Origin: Afipia sp.
GTDB lineage: Bacteria; Pseudomonadota; Alphaproteobacteria; Rhizobiales; Xanthobacteraceae
Length of the DNA stretch: 64,000 bases
Assembly (NCBI GenBank): GCA_030652315.1
Contig: JAUSAX010000101.1
Location: 23,839-87,838, forward strand
Reading direction: 5' to 3'
Part shown: positions 7,919 through 16,136 of the stretch, one piece after another
How positions within the stretch are numbered: position 1 is the stretch's first letter
How the letters are laid out: each line of letters starts with the position of its first letter
Position numbers and translations under genes: made by a program
The notes under the pieces: model-generated
Seen by the model: the letters and a program-made list of their open reading frames with translations, nothing else
Database searches by the model: none
Told to the model about the DNA's origin: nothing

Positions 7919-8977
7919 TTACGGAAACATCGGCGGCTGATCGATACCCGCCGTCTCCGGAAAACCAAGCACCAGATTCATATTCTGCACGGCCTGCCCC
8001 GACGCACCCTTGGTGAGGTTGTCGAGCGTCGAGACGATGATTGCCCGTCCCGCGATACGATCAGCTGCCACGCCGATGAACGTCATGTTCGAGCCGCGCA
8101 CATGCCGCGAGTGCGGTGTCTTGCCGAACGGCAGGACGTGAACGAACGGCTCCTTCTCGTACTGGTTCACCAGAATCTCGTGAAGGTCCTGCGCGATCTT
8201 CCCTCGCCGACCACGCACATAGATAGTCGAGAAGATGCCACGGTTCATCGGAAGGAGATGCGGCGTGAACGATACGACGACATCCTTGCCGGCAGCTTTT
8301 GAGAACTCCTGATCGAGTTCGGCCATATGCCGATGCTGGCCGACACCATAGGCATTGAAGCCCTCGGAAACTTCCGAGAACAGCATCTCCTCTTTTGCTG
8401 AACGCCCCGCGCCGGTCATACCGGACTTGGCGTCGATGACGATTTCGTCCGGCTCGATCGCCTTGGCTTTCAGCAGCGGGATAAGCGGCAGCTGCGCGCA
8501 CGTCGTGTAGCAGCCTGGATTGGCAACCAGCCGCGCCTTCTTGATGTCGCGCCGGTACATTTCCGAAAGCCCATAGACGGCTTCCTTCTGCAGGTCGAGC
8601 GCGTGATGCTCGTGGCCATACCACTTGGCATAAGCCGCCGGATCTTCCAGCCGGAAGTCCGCCGACAGATCGACGATCTTGATGTCAGGCGCTTTTGCGA
8701 AAACGTCTTTCAGCACCTTCTGCGTCGTGGCATGGGGCAGCGCGCAGAACACCAGATCAAGTCCAGCCTTGGCCCAATCGACCTCGTCGATTGTTACCAG
8801 CCGCGGCAGATCATATGGCGCGAATTGCGGGAACACATCGCCCATCATCTGCCCGGCACGCCGGTCGGCGGTCAGCACGGCAATCTCCACTCGGGGATGG
8901 CGCAGCAACAACCGGACAAGCTCCGCCCCGGTGTAGCCGGAGGCGCCGAGGATCCCGATTTTCTTTTTCGTGCTCAT
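7919..8977 (-). CDS. argC: N-acetyl-gamma-glutamyl-phosphate reductase
   Basis: A 352-residue enzyme that reduces N-acetylglutamyl phosphate to the semialdehyde in arginine synthesis. The NADP-binding loop GASGYTGAEL (residues 11-20) and the catalytic cysteine in NPGCYTT (Cys156) are present, and the length fits the long ArgC type. The ATG overlaps the stop of the upstream PaiB-like gene by 4 bp (ATGA), so the two are translationally coupled. Confidence 0.97.
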   Translation of the reverse strand: MSTKKKIGILGASGYTGAELVRLLLRHPRVEIAVLTADRRAGQMMGDVFPQFAPYDLPRLVTIDEVDWAKAGLDLVFCALPHATTQKVLKDVFAKAPDIKIVDLSADFRLEDPAAYAKWYGHEHHALDLQKEAVYGLSEMYRRDIKKARLVANPGCYTTCAQLPLIPLLKAKAIEPDEIVIDAKSGMTGAGRSAKEEMLFSEVSEGFNAYGVGQHRHMAELDQEFSKAAGKDVVVSFTPHLLPMNRGIFSTIYVRGRRGKIAQDLHEILVNQYEKEPFVHVLPFGKTPHSRHVRGSNMTFIGVAADRIAGRAIIVSTLDNLTKGASGQAVQNMNLVLGFPETAGIDQPPMFP

Positions 8978-9660
8978 GGCGCGATCCCTTCGTGCACAGT
9001 GCTCAACATTTCATTGTCTTCAATGGCAGCAAAAGCCTGCGGGCGCGCGGCGCGCATCGCAGCCGACAGTGTTTGTGCGCCCGCGGACTTCTGTAAGGCC
9101 AAAGCGCGGGTCACCGCAACATGGTCCGCGTCCGATTTATGCTGGTTCAGCTTGAAGCCGCCCTCGATCTCCTCGACGGTCATGACCAACCCCACGATTG
9201 CTTTCATCATTGCCTCGCTTCGGCCAGCCGACATCTTGTCCATCGTCCAGGGCCGCTTCGGCGCAAGATTGCTTTCGAACCGGGCGCTGGCCTGGTTCAG
9301 ATGATCAGGCAGCTGTTGTCCGGTCATCGGCCGAACCGGACCGCTCATATGAACCGTTTGATAGAGCCACGTCGGCACCTGATCGGGCGACACGTACCAA
9401 TCGGGCGACACATAGGCGTCCGCATCGCTCACGGCGAGCAGCCACGGCGTCACACCATCGGCGCGACCGATAAGTGGATTGTGGCGGGCGAGATGGAAGC
9501 AGACCAGTGGCGTGCCGTCGCTTCCATACTCAATATGGAACGGCACGGGCGATGCGATTGGCTTTTGGCCGTCGTGGGCGCAGGCCAGTCCAAACCCGCG
9601 CGCGGAAGCAAACGCGAGGCAAGCAGCTCGATCAACTCGGGAGGCGGGCGGAACGTACAT
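8974..9660 (-). CDS. PaiB-type FMN-binding split-barrel protein
   Basis: A 228-residue protein starting MYVPPASRVD, with the region ASPVPFHIEYGSDG and the central HLARHNPL that mark the PaiB family of FMN-binding split-barrel proteins. In Bacillus, PaiB is linked to repression of sporulation and protease genes; elsewhere the function is unknown and a flavin-dependent reaction is as likely. The ATG at 9660 has AGGAG just upstream; longer in-frame starts lack this. It overlaps argC by 4 bp. The link to arginine synthesis is unexplained. Confidence 0.82.
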   Translation of the reverse strand: MYVPPASRVDRAACLAFASARGFGLACAHDGQKPIASPVPFHIEYGSDGTPLVCFHLARHNPLIGRADGVTPWLLAVSDADAYVSPDWYVSPDQVPTWLYQTVHMSGPVRPMTGQQLPDHLNQASARFESNLAPKRPWTMDKMSAGRSEAMMKAIVGLVMTVEEIEGGFKLNQHKSDADHVAVTRALALQKSAGAQTLSAAMRAARPQAFAAIEDNEMLSTVHEGIAP

Positions 9661-9835
9661 TGCAAACTCCTGCTTCAGCGAGGAGCCGCCTGAGATCAAA
9701 CCGCGTTTTTTGGGAGTGAAAGCATGCCGCGGACTGTCTCCGGCGGCACGAATGGTGATCTTAAACGCGATCAACCGCCCATACCGCGGGAATGCGGCGG
9801 CGGCGGGCGGCGATGATGGTTGCGCTCAAAATCAT

Positions 9836-9859
9836 GGGCGCGGATATAAGTCCGCGCCC
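9836..9859 (-). terminator. Candidate terminator after the metallo-hydrolase gene
   Basis: A perfect 9 bp stem gggcgcgga/tccgcgccc with a 6 nt loop, 29 bp past the stop of the minus-strand hydrolase gene. On that strand it is followed by a weak T-containing tail; on the plus strand by agtttt. Confidence 0.55.
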
Positions 9860-9887
9860 AGTTTTCGTCAAGTTGAGATCCGCCAGC

Positions 9888-10877
9888 TCAGATGGACGGA
9901 TTCCAGGGCGCCGGCACCCAGCGATACCCGGTGCCGTCCTTCTCGATGTTGGCAAGTCCCGGGAACGGGTAATGGAAGCCCTGCACGCGCATCCTGTCCG
10001 CCGCGAGCATGTCGTAGACCTTGCGCCGCGTTTTTACGGCCTGAGGTCCGTCCTGATCGAACGATGCCTGCCAGTCGGGATTGCGGGCAAACGGCTCGGG
10101 ATTGTTGGTGACGTCCGACTGGATGAAGACCGTGTCCGGGCCGGACGACAGCACATAAGACGTGTGACCCGGCGTGTGGCCGATGGTTTCTACAGCGCGC
10201 AGGCCCGGCACGACATCCTTGCCCCACTCGTAGGGCGTGACCTTCTTCTTCAGCCCGGCCTCGAAGACACGCCGGTTGTTCTTGAACAGACCTTCCATGC
10301 GGCCGGCCGGAGCGCGGCTCATCTCGCCGTCGTCCATCCAGTACTTCCATTCGACGGACGGCACGAGGACTTCGGCATTCGGAAAAGCGGGCTGACCATC
10401 GGCGGTCAGCAATCCGTTCACGTGGTCGCCGTGGAAGTGCGATATCACGACCATGTCGACCGCCTTGGCATCGATTCCTGCGGCAGCAAGATTGCTGGCG
10501 AACTGTCCCGCGGCACCCTTGCTGCTTGCGAAGGTCGCGGGGCCATTGCCTGTATCGATCACGATCAGCTTGCCACCAGTGTTGACGACAAGCGGCCCGA
10601 AGTAGAATGTCATCGTGTCGCGCGGGCGAAATGCCTTTTCGAGAGCAGCTGCGACTTCGTCTTTCTTGGCATTGGTGATCAGGCCATCAGGCAGCGGAAC
10701 CGTCAGCGATCCATCTGAAACCACGCTCACTTCGGCATCGCCGACCTTGTAACGATAAAAGCCGGCGTTCTGCTTGCCGGCAACAGGTGCCGCCGCCTTG
10801 ACAGGAAGTACGGGTAACAAAGGGGTGGCCGCGAGAGCAGCAGCGCTCGTCAGCGCGTGACGTCGTGTGAAATCCAT
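9888..10877 (-). CDS. Tat-exported MBL-fold metallo-hydrolase
   Basis: A 329-residue metallo-beta-lactamase-fold hydrolase. The N-terminus MDFTRRHALT plus a hydrophobic Ala/Leu stretch ending near Ala30 looks like a twin-arginine signal, so the protein is probably exported folded with its metals. The zinc motif HFHGDH is at residues 147-152 and a further ligand is in the ETIGHTPGHTSY segment. By family it could cleave a lactone, ester or phosphoester; the substrate is not known. It has its own gap on both sides and no evident operon partner. Confidence 0.88.
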   Translation of the reverse strand: MDFTRRHALTSAAALAATPLLPVLPVKAAAPVAGKQNAGFYRYKVGDAEVSVVSDGSLTVPLPDGLITNAKKDEVAAALEKAFRPRDTMTFYFGPLVVNTGGKLIVIDTGNGPATFASSKGAAGQFASNLAAAGIDAKAVDMVVISHFHGDHVNGLLTADGQPAFPNAEVLVPSVEWKYWMDDGEMSRAPAGRMEGLFKNNRRVFEAGLKKKVTPYEWGKDVVPGLRAVETIGHTPGHTSYVLSSGPDTVFIQSDVTNNPEPFARNPDWQASFDQDGPQAVKTRRKVYDMLAADRMRVQGFHYPFPGLANIEKDGTGYRWVPAPWNPSI

Positions 10878-11047
10878 CTTGTTTCTCCCGGTTTGTGAGA
10901 TTCAAATGCCGCTGTTTTTCGCGGTCGTTCGCATGCTGCCCTGTTGCAAATCATTCGCAGTACGCCCACGCACGACAACCGGCGCGTCAGTTTAACACCA
11001 CTTCGCGACAGCTATTCCCGATCACAAATAGTTTGAAACGAGCCGGG

Positions 11048-11566
11048 TCACATGAGCAGTTTGACGCCGAGCATGCCTGGCGCCATCAACAGGCCGGCCC
11101 ACAGGAACGCGGAGGCGAAGTTAGCGAACTGGAAGTGCCAGTACTCCATTTCGACAATGCCCGCGACGAGCGGCACGGTCGCGCGCAGCGGCCCGGAAAA
11201 GCGGCCGATAAAAATGCCGAGCACGCCCCACTTTTGCATGAACCGTTCCGCGCGCGGCAGCATGTCCGGAAAACTCGACATCGGCCACATGTGAGCTATT
11301 CGGTCGTGAAACCTGACTCCGATCCAGTATGACACCCAGTCTCCGAGTGCCGCTCCCAGGCCGGCTGCGATCCAGACTGGCCAGAAACTGATGCCGCTCA
11401 CGCCGATGAGCGCACCGATGGAAACCAGAGCGCCCCAAGCCGGAATAATCAGCGAGAGAAACGCGAGAGATTCCGCGAAAGCCAGTGCAAAGACGACCGG
11501 CATGGCCCACATCTGATGGTCGCGAACAAATTCGGCCAATCCGCGAGTCATTTCTTCAAAAGTCAT
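11048..11566 (-). CDS. DedA (SNARE-associated) family membrane protein
   Basis: A 172-residue membrane protein with the DedA/VTT pattern: hydrophobic helices around AMPVVFALAFAESLAFLSLIIPAW and AALGDWVSYWIG, the re-entrant RFSGPLRATVPLVAG loop with the conserved F/G-R-x-x-x-P-x-R arginines, and a final WAGLLMAPGMLG helix. DedA proteins act as lipid-carrier flippases (undecaprenyl phosphate or phospholipids), needed for envelope stability. The ATG at 11566 was preferred over upstream in-frame codons because homologous sequence begins there. It is divergent from parE. Confidence 0.88.
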   Translation of the reverse strand: MTFEEMTRGLAEFVRDHQMWAMPVVFALAFAESLAFLSLIIPAWGALVSIGALIGVSGISFWPVWIAAGLGAALGDWVSYWIGVRFHDRIAHMWPMSSFPDMLPRAERFMQKWGVLGIFIGRFSGPLRATVPLVAGIVEMEYWHFQFANFASAFLWAGLLMAPGMLGVKLLM

Positions 11567-11739
11567 GCAATGTCCCGTTCCCGGCCTTTTTATTGTGCAC
11601 GCCGGTTCCCTTGATCCGCATACCACGGCAGCGCCCGCCTTGTTCGGGAACCGCCTGCGTCACATTTACCGCCCCAACCGTGGCATAGTAACAGCCAGCG
11701 ATTCGCCCCCTGATCACGATCTATCAAGATTTAAGAGAT

Positions 11740-13809
11740 ATGCGGAAGCCTTTGAAAAAGAAAGATAAAATCGAGGCCTCCCCGCAGGGTGGTCGCGACT
11801 TGTTTGCCTCGTCTGAGCGGAAGCCCCGCGCAGCTGCGAAATCAGCGGCCAAGCCGTCGAGCGCGGAGGCCGGCTATACCGCGCGGGACATCGAGGTGCT
11901 CGAGGGTCTGGAGCCCGTTCGCCGCCGTCCCGGCATGTACATCGGCGGCACCGACGAGAAGGCGCTGCACCACCTGTTCGCGGAAGTCATCGACAACTCG
12001 ATGGACGAGGCGCTGGCCGGTCACGCGACTTTCATCGAGGTGCATCTCGGAGCCGATGGCTATCTCACGGTCGTCGATAACGGGCGTGGCATCCCGGTCG
12101 ATCCACATCCGAAATTCCCGAAGAAGTCCGCCCTCGAAATCATCATGTGTACGCTGCATGCGGGCGGTAAATTTGACTCCAAGGTCTACGAGACCTCGGG
12201 CGGTCTGCACGGCGTCGGCGTATCGGTCGTGAACGCCCTCTCCTCGCAACTCGTGGTCGAAGTCGCGCGCAATCAGCAGCTCTACAGGATGACCTTCGAG
12301 CGCGGCAAGCCGAAGGGCAAGCTCGAAGAGCTCGGCAAGATTAACAATCGCCGCGGCACCAGCATCCGATTCAAGCCCGACACCGACATTTTCGGCGTGA
12401 AGGCCGTATTCAAACCGCAGCGCCTGTTCAAGATGGCGCGCTCGAAGGCCTATCTGTTCGGCGGCGTCGAAATTCGCTGGCGTTGCGACCCTGAGTTACT
12501 CAAGGGCGTCGATGATGTGCCGGCGGAAGACACCTTCCATTTCCCCGGCGGCTTGAAGGACTATCTCGCCGCTGCGATCCACGCGGATACGCTGGTACAT
12601 CCGGATATTTTCTCCGGCAAATCTGGCCGCAACGGCGCACACGGCGCTTGCGAATGGGCCGTCGCATGGACTGCGGATGCCGACGGCTTCCTGTCCTCCT
12701 ACACCAACACGGTTCCGACACCGGATGGCGGCACCCATGAAGCGGGTTTCCGCAGCGCGCTGCTGCGCGGCTTGAAGGACTACGCCGAGCGCATCGGTCA
12801 GGGCAAGAAGGGCTCGTCGATCACATCCGAAGACGTAATGGTTGGCGCAGCCGCCATGCTCTCGGTGTTCGTGCGCGAGCCGGAATTTCAGGGGCAGACC
12901 AAGGACCGCCTGGCGACCGCCGAGGCACAGAAGATTGTCGAACAGGCCATCAAGGACCCGTTCGATCACTGGCTGACCGGCAATCCCCTGCAGGCCAACA
13001 AGCTGCTGGAGTTCGTGGTCGAGCGAGCCGACGAGCGGCTGCGCCGTCGCGCCGAGAAGGAAACCTCGCGCAAGACCGCGGTGAAGAAGCTGCGGCTGCC
13101 AGGCAAGCTGGCCGATTGCACCAACAGCGCCACTGAGGGCTCCGAACTCTTTATCGTCGAAGGTGACTCCGCAGGCGGCAGCGCCAAGCAGGCGCGTGAC
13201 CGCAAGACGCAGGCGATTCTGCCGCTACGCGGGAAGATCCTCAACGTCGCTTCGGCAACCAAGGAAAAACTGACCTCGAACGCGCAGCTTGCCGATCTCA
13301 TTCAGGCCATCGGAGCCGGGATCGGCGCACAGTATCGCGAAGAGGATTTGCGCTATTCCCGCATCATCATCATGACCGACGCGGACGTGGACGGCGCGCA
13401 CATCGCCTCGCTGCTGATCACGTTCTTCTATCGGCAGATGCCGCGCCTAATCGACGAAGGCCATCTCTATCTCGCCGTGCCACCGCTCTATCGTCTCACG
13501 CACGGCTCCAAGACGGTTTATGCGCGCGACGAGGCGCATCGCGATGAACTCCTGAAGAAGGAATTCCACGCCAACGCCAAGGTCGATATCGGCCGCTTCA
13601 AAGGCCTCGGCGAGATGATGCCGGCGCAATTGAAAGAAACCACGATGGATCCGACGAAGCGCTCGATGCTGCGCGTGGTGCTGCTGCCGGACGACCGCGA
13701 AGGCACCGCGGATTCCGTCGAGCGCCTGATGGGCACCAAGGCCGAAGCGCGCTTCGCCTTCATTTCCGACAAGGCGGAGTTCGCCAGCGAGGACCTGCTG
13801 GACGTGTAA
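11740..13809 (+). CDS. parE: DNA topoisomerase IV subunit B
   Basis: A 689-residue type IIA topoisomerase ATPase subunit. The GHKL ATPase domain shows EVIDNSMDEALAG, DNGRGIPVD and SGGLHGVGVSVVNALS. The Toprim domain has EGDSAGGSAKQARDRKTQA, with the metal-binding Glu474, and DADVDGAHI (Asp547, 549, 551). A single Toprim without the long GyrB insertion, and the QAILPLRGKILNV form, favour ParE over GyrB. It pairs with ParC to unlink daughter chromosomes; parC is not in the window. The N-terminal 45 residues are basic and probably disordered. Confidence 0.93.
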   Translation: MRKPLKKKDKIEASPQGGRDLFASSERKPRAAAKSAAKPSSAEAGYTARDIEVLEGLEPVRRRPGMYIGGTDEKALHHLFAEVIDNSMDEALAGHATFIEVHLGADGYLTVVDNGRGIPVDPHPKFPKKSALEIIMCTLHAGGKFDSKVYETSGGLHGVGVSVVNALSSQLVVEVARNQQLYRMTFERGKPKGKLEELGKINNRRGTSIRFKPDTDIFGVKAVFKPQRLFKMARSKAYLFGGVEIRWRCDPELLKGVDDVPAEDTFHFPGGLKDYLAAAIHADTLVHPDIFSGKSGRNGAHGACEWAVAWTADADGFLSSYTNTVPTPDGGTHEAGFRSALLRGLKDYAERIGQGKKGSSITSEDVMVGAAAMLSVFVREPEFQGQTKDRLATAEAQKIVEQAIKDPFDHWLTGNPLQANKLLEFVVERADERLRRRAEKETSRKTAVKKLRLPGKLADCTNSATEGSELFIVEGDSAGGSAKQARDRKTQAILPLRGKILNVASATKEKLTSNAQLADLIQAIGAGIGAQYREEDLRYSRIIIMTDADVDGAHIASLLITFFYRQMPRLIDEGHLYLAVPPLYRLTHGSKTVYARDEAHRDELLKKEFHANAKVDIGRFKGLGEMMPAQLKETTMDPTKRSMLRVVLLPDDREGTADSVERLMGTKAEARFAFISDKAEFASEDLLDV

Positions 13810-13858
13810 ACCGCCATGCACGGATGAAACCAATTCAGGAACGAGGCGTAGTGTTCAT

Positions 13859-14047
13859 ATGCGAATACTCCTCCTCATCATCGGCGCATTCGCGATTATC
13901 ATCGGATTGCTCTGGATCGGCCAAGGCACAGGCTATGTGAGCTGGCCGCAGTCCAGCTTCATGATCAGCCAGATCCAGTGGGCCTATTACGGCGCTGCAC
14001 TCAGCCTCGTCGGATTGCTCGCGATTGCGTTCGCGCGGGGCCGCTAG
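13859..14047 (+). CDS. Small two-helix membrane protein
   Basis: A 62-residue protein made almost only of two hydrophobic helices (about residues 2-20 and 40-58) around a short polar loop GTGYVSWPQSSFMISQIQW. No family name recognised. It starts 49 bp after parE and ends 60 bp before an SDR gene on the same strand. The reading frame, ATG start and amphipathic layout make a real gene likely, but there is no evidence for its function. Confidence 0.65.
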   Translation: MRILLLIIGAFAIIIGLLWIGQGTGYVSWPQSSFMISQIQWAYYGAALSLVGLLAIAFARGR

Positions 14048-14107
14048 GCGATATCGTTTTGATATGATTTGATCTCCGCGAGCGGTGAAGACCGCAACGG
14101 AGGCAAC

Positions 14108-14878
14108 ATGCAAAAAACTCCCTTCGATCTCACCGGCAAGGTCGCCGTTGTCACCGGCGGCAATGGCGGTATCGGCCTCGGCATGGCCCGCGGTCTAGCC
14201 CGCGCAGGCGCAAGCATCGTCATCGCCGGGCGCAACAAGGCAAAATCCGAAGACGCTGTTCGCGACGTCGAAGCGCTCGGCGCAAAGGCGCTGGCGGTCG
14301 CGGTCGATGTAACCGACAAAGCCTCCGTCGCAGACATGGTCGAAAGCACATTGAAGCAGTTGGGCCGCCTCGACATTCTCATCAACAATGCGGGAATGAG
14401 CACCCGTCATCCCGCTCACAAGCTTAGTCTCGAAGACTGGCACACCGTTATCGACACCAACCTCACGAGCGCCTTTATCTGCTCAAAAGCGGTGTATCCG
14501 GCGATGCAAAATGCCGGTGGCGGCAAGATCATCAACATCGGCTCAATGATGTCTATTTTCGGCGCGAGCTTCGCGCCTGCTTATGCCGCGAGCAAAGGCG
14601 GCATCGTGCAGTTCACCAAGTCAATCGCACTGTCGTGGGCAGCCGACAATATTCAGGCCAACGCAATCCTGCCCGGCTGGATCGACACGGCCTTGACCCG
14701 AACCGCGCGCGAGCAGATTCCGGGGCTCAACGAGAATGTCTTGAACCGCACGCCTGCAAAGCGCTGGGGCAATATCGACGATCTCGCAGGCACCGCGGTA
14801 TTTCTCGCGTCATCCGCATCGGACTTCGTCACGGGTACAGCGATCCCGGTGGACGGCGGCTATTCCACACAAGGATGA
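14108..14878 (+). CDS. SDR family oxidoreductase
   Basis: A 256-residue classical short-chain dehydrogenase/reductase. The cofactor loop TGGNGGIG (residues 16-23), NNAG (93-96), Ser146 and the catalytic Tyr159-x-x-x-Lys163 (YAASK) are all present, and the C-terminus SDFVTGTAIPVDGGY is typical of FabG-like members. It would oxidise or reduce a hydroxyl/keto group with NAD(P)H; the substrate is unknown. The ATG at 14108 follows CGGAGG. Its TGA stop directly abuts the stop of the convergent flavin monooxygenase gene. Confidence 0.9.
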   Translation: MQKTPFDLTGKVAVVTGGNGGIGLGMARGLARAGASIVIAGRNKAKSEDAVRDVEALGAKALAVAVDVTDKASVADMVESTLKQLGRLDILINNAGMSTRHPAHKLSLEDWHTVIDTNLTSAFICSKAVYPAMQNAGGGKIINIGSMMSIFGASFAPAYAASKGGIVQFTKSIALSWAADNIQANAILPGWIDTALTRTAREQIPGLNENVLNRTPAKRWGNIDDLAGTAVFLASSASDFVTGTAIPVDGGYSTQG

Positions 14879-16123
14879 TCATGTCTTCTCGGGTGAGTGG
14901 ACGTGTTCCGGCCGAACACCGATGGCGAGCAGACGGGCCGTGAGCCCCTGAAGCGACGGCATCGCATTGATCACGCGGACAGCGAACGGCGGTTTCAGAT
15001 CTTCACCGGAGAGCGCACGATTGATAATGCGATCCTGAACGACGGTCTGCATGGTCTGCGTCATCCGTGTCGGAAACAGGCGGCGTCTCTGAACACCTTC
15101 AAGATCCTCGATCGATGGTCCGCCTGCCCCGAACTTGTCGAACAGGATGTTCGCGGCAGCGACCGCATCCTGAACCGCGAGATTGACGCCGACGCCCCCG
15201 ACGGGCGACATCGCATGCGCTGCGTCGCCAATACAGAGCAGCCCCGGTAACGCCCATTGCGTCAATCGATCGATACGAACTGTGAGCAGCTTGACGTCGT
15301 CCCAGCTTTTTACATCGCCGATGTGATCACGCAAAATTGGCGCCAGCGATACGACACTCTGGCGAAACGCATCGATCCCCCGCGCCTTGATATCGTCGAT
15401 CTTGCCCTTGGCGATCACATAAGCGCACTGCCAGTAGTCGTCGCGATCGATAGTCACCATCATCTGCCCACGCTGCAGGCGTGCGAATATGCCGTCGCTG
15501 TCGGTCTTCTGTTTTCCGACGCGAAACCAGAGCACGTCTATCGGCGCGCCAATGTCTTCGATCTGGAGGCCTGCCTGCTCACGCAAGATCGAATGACGGC
15601 CATCGCAAGCCACCGTGAGGTCAGCCAAAATATGAAGCAGCCCTTGCGGCGTGGTGGCAACGACGCCGGTTGTGCGCTCGCTGTTTCTGATCAGCTCGGT
15701 TGCTTCGGTGGACTTCATGATCTGAAGACGTGGAAAACATGCCCCCTTGGTTTCGAGGAAATTCAGGAAGTCCCATTGCGGCATGAGCGCAATGAATGGA
15801 CACGGGGTTTTCAGCCGCGCCAGGTCTGCAATCCGGATCGGCGTCGCCCCGAACAGGCCCTGCATGTGGGTCAATTGCTGATGCGGGATCTTCAAGAAAT
15901 CGTCGAGCAGACCCAGCTCCTGCATCACCTGCATGGTCGAGGGATGAACCGTGTCGCCGCGGAAGTCGCGGAAGAAATCAGCATGCTTTTCGAGAACAAC
16001 GGTTTTGATGCCAGATCGGCCAAGCAGATAGCCAAGCATCATTCCGGCCGGTCCGCCGCCCACAATGCAACATTGCACCGAGAGGGATCGCCCGGCAGAT
16101 TCGCTCGAGCTCTCGAAGGACAT
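14879..16123 (-). CDS. FAD-dependent monooxygenase (aromatic hydroxylase type)
   Basis: A 414-residue group A flavoprotein. The dinucleotide loop CCIVGGGPAGMMLGYLL (GGGPAG at 22-27) starts the Rossmann fold, a DG-type motif appears as VACDGRHSILRE, and GDAAHAMSPVGGVGVNLAVQDA binds the FAD ribityl chain. This is the fold of PHBH, PgaE and UbiH-like hydroxylases, so an NAD(P)H- and O2-dependent ring hydroxylation is likely, with unknown substrate. The stop overlaps none but abuts the SDR stop (TGATCA). It starts 13 bp after the caspase-like gene, so the two minus-strand genes probably share a transcript. Confidence 0.87.
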   Translation of the reverse strand: MSFESSSESAGRSLSVQCCIVGGGPAGMMLGYLLGRSGIKTVVLEKHADFFRDFRGDTVHPSTMQVMQELGLLDDFLKIPHQQLTHMQGLFGATPIRIADLARLKTPCPFIALMPQWDFLNFLETKGACFPRLQIMKSTEATELIRNSERTTGVVATTPQGLLHILADLTVACDGRHSILREQAGLQIEDIGAPIDVLWFRVGKQKTDSDGIFARLQRGQMMVTIDRDDYWQCAYVIAKGKIDDIKARGIDAFRQSVVSLAPILRDHIGDVKSWDDVKLLTVRIDRLTQWALPGLLCIGDAAHAMSPVGGVGVNLAVQDAVAAANILFDKFGAGGPSIEDLEGVQRRRLFPTRMTQTMQTVVQDRIINRALSGEDLKPPFAVRVINAMPSLQGLTARLLAIGVRPEHVHSPEKT

Positions 16124-16136
16124 CGGATGTTCCTTC

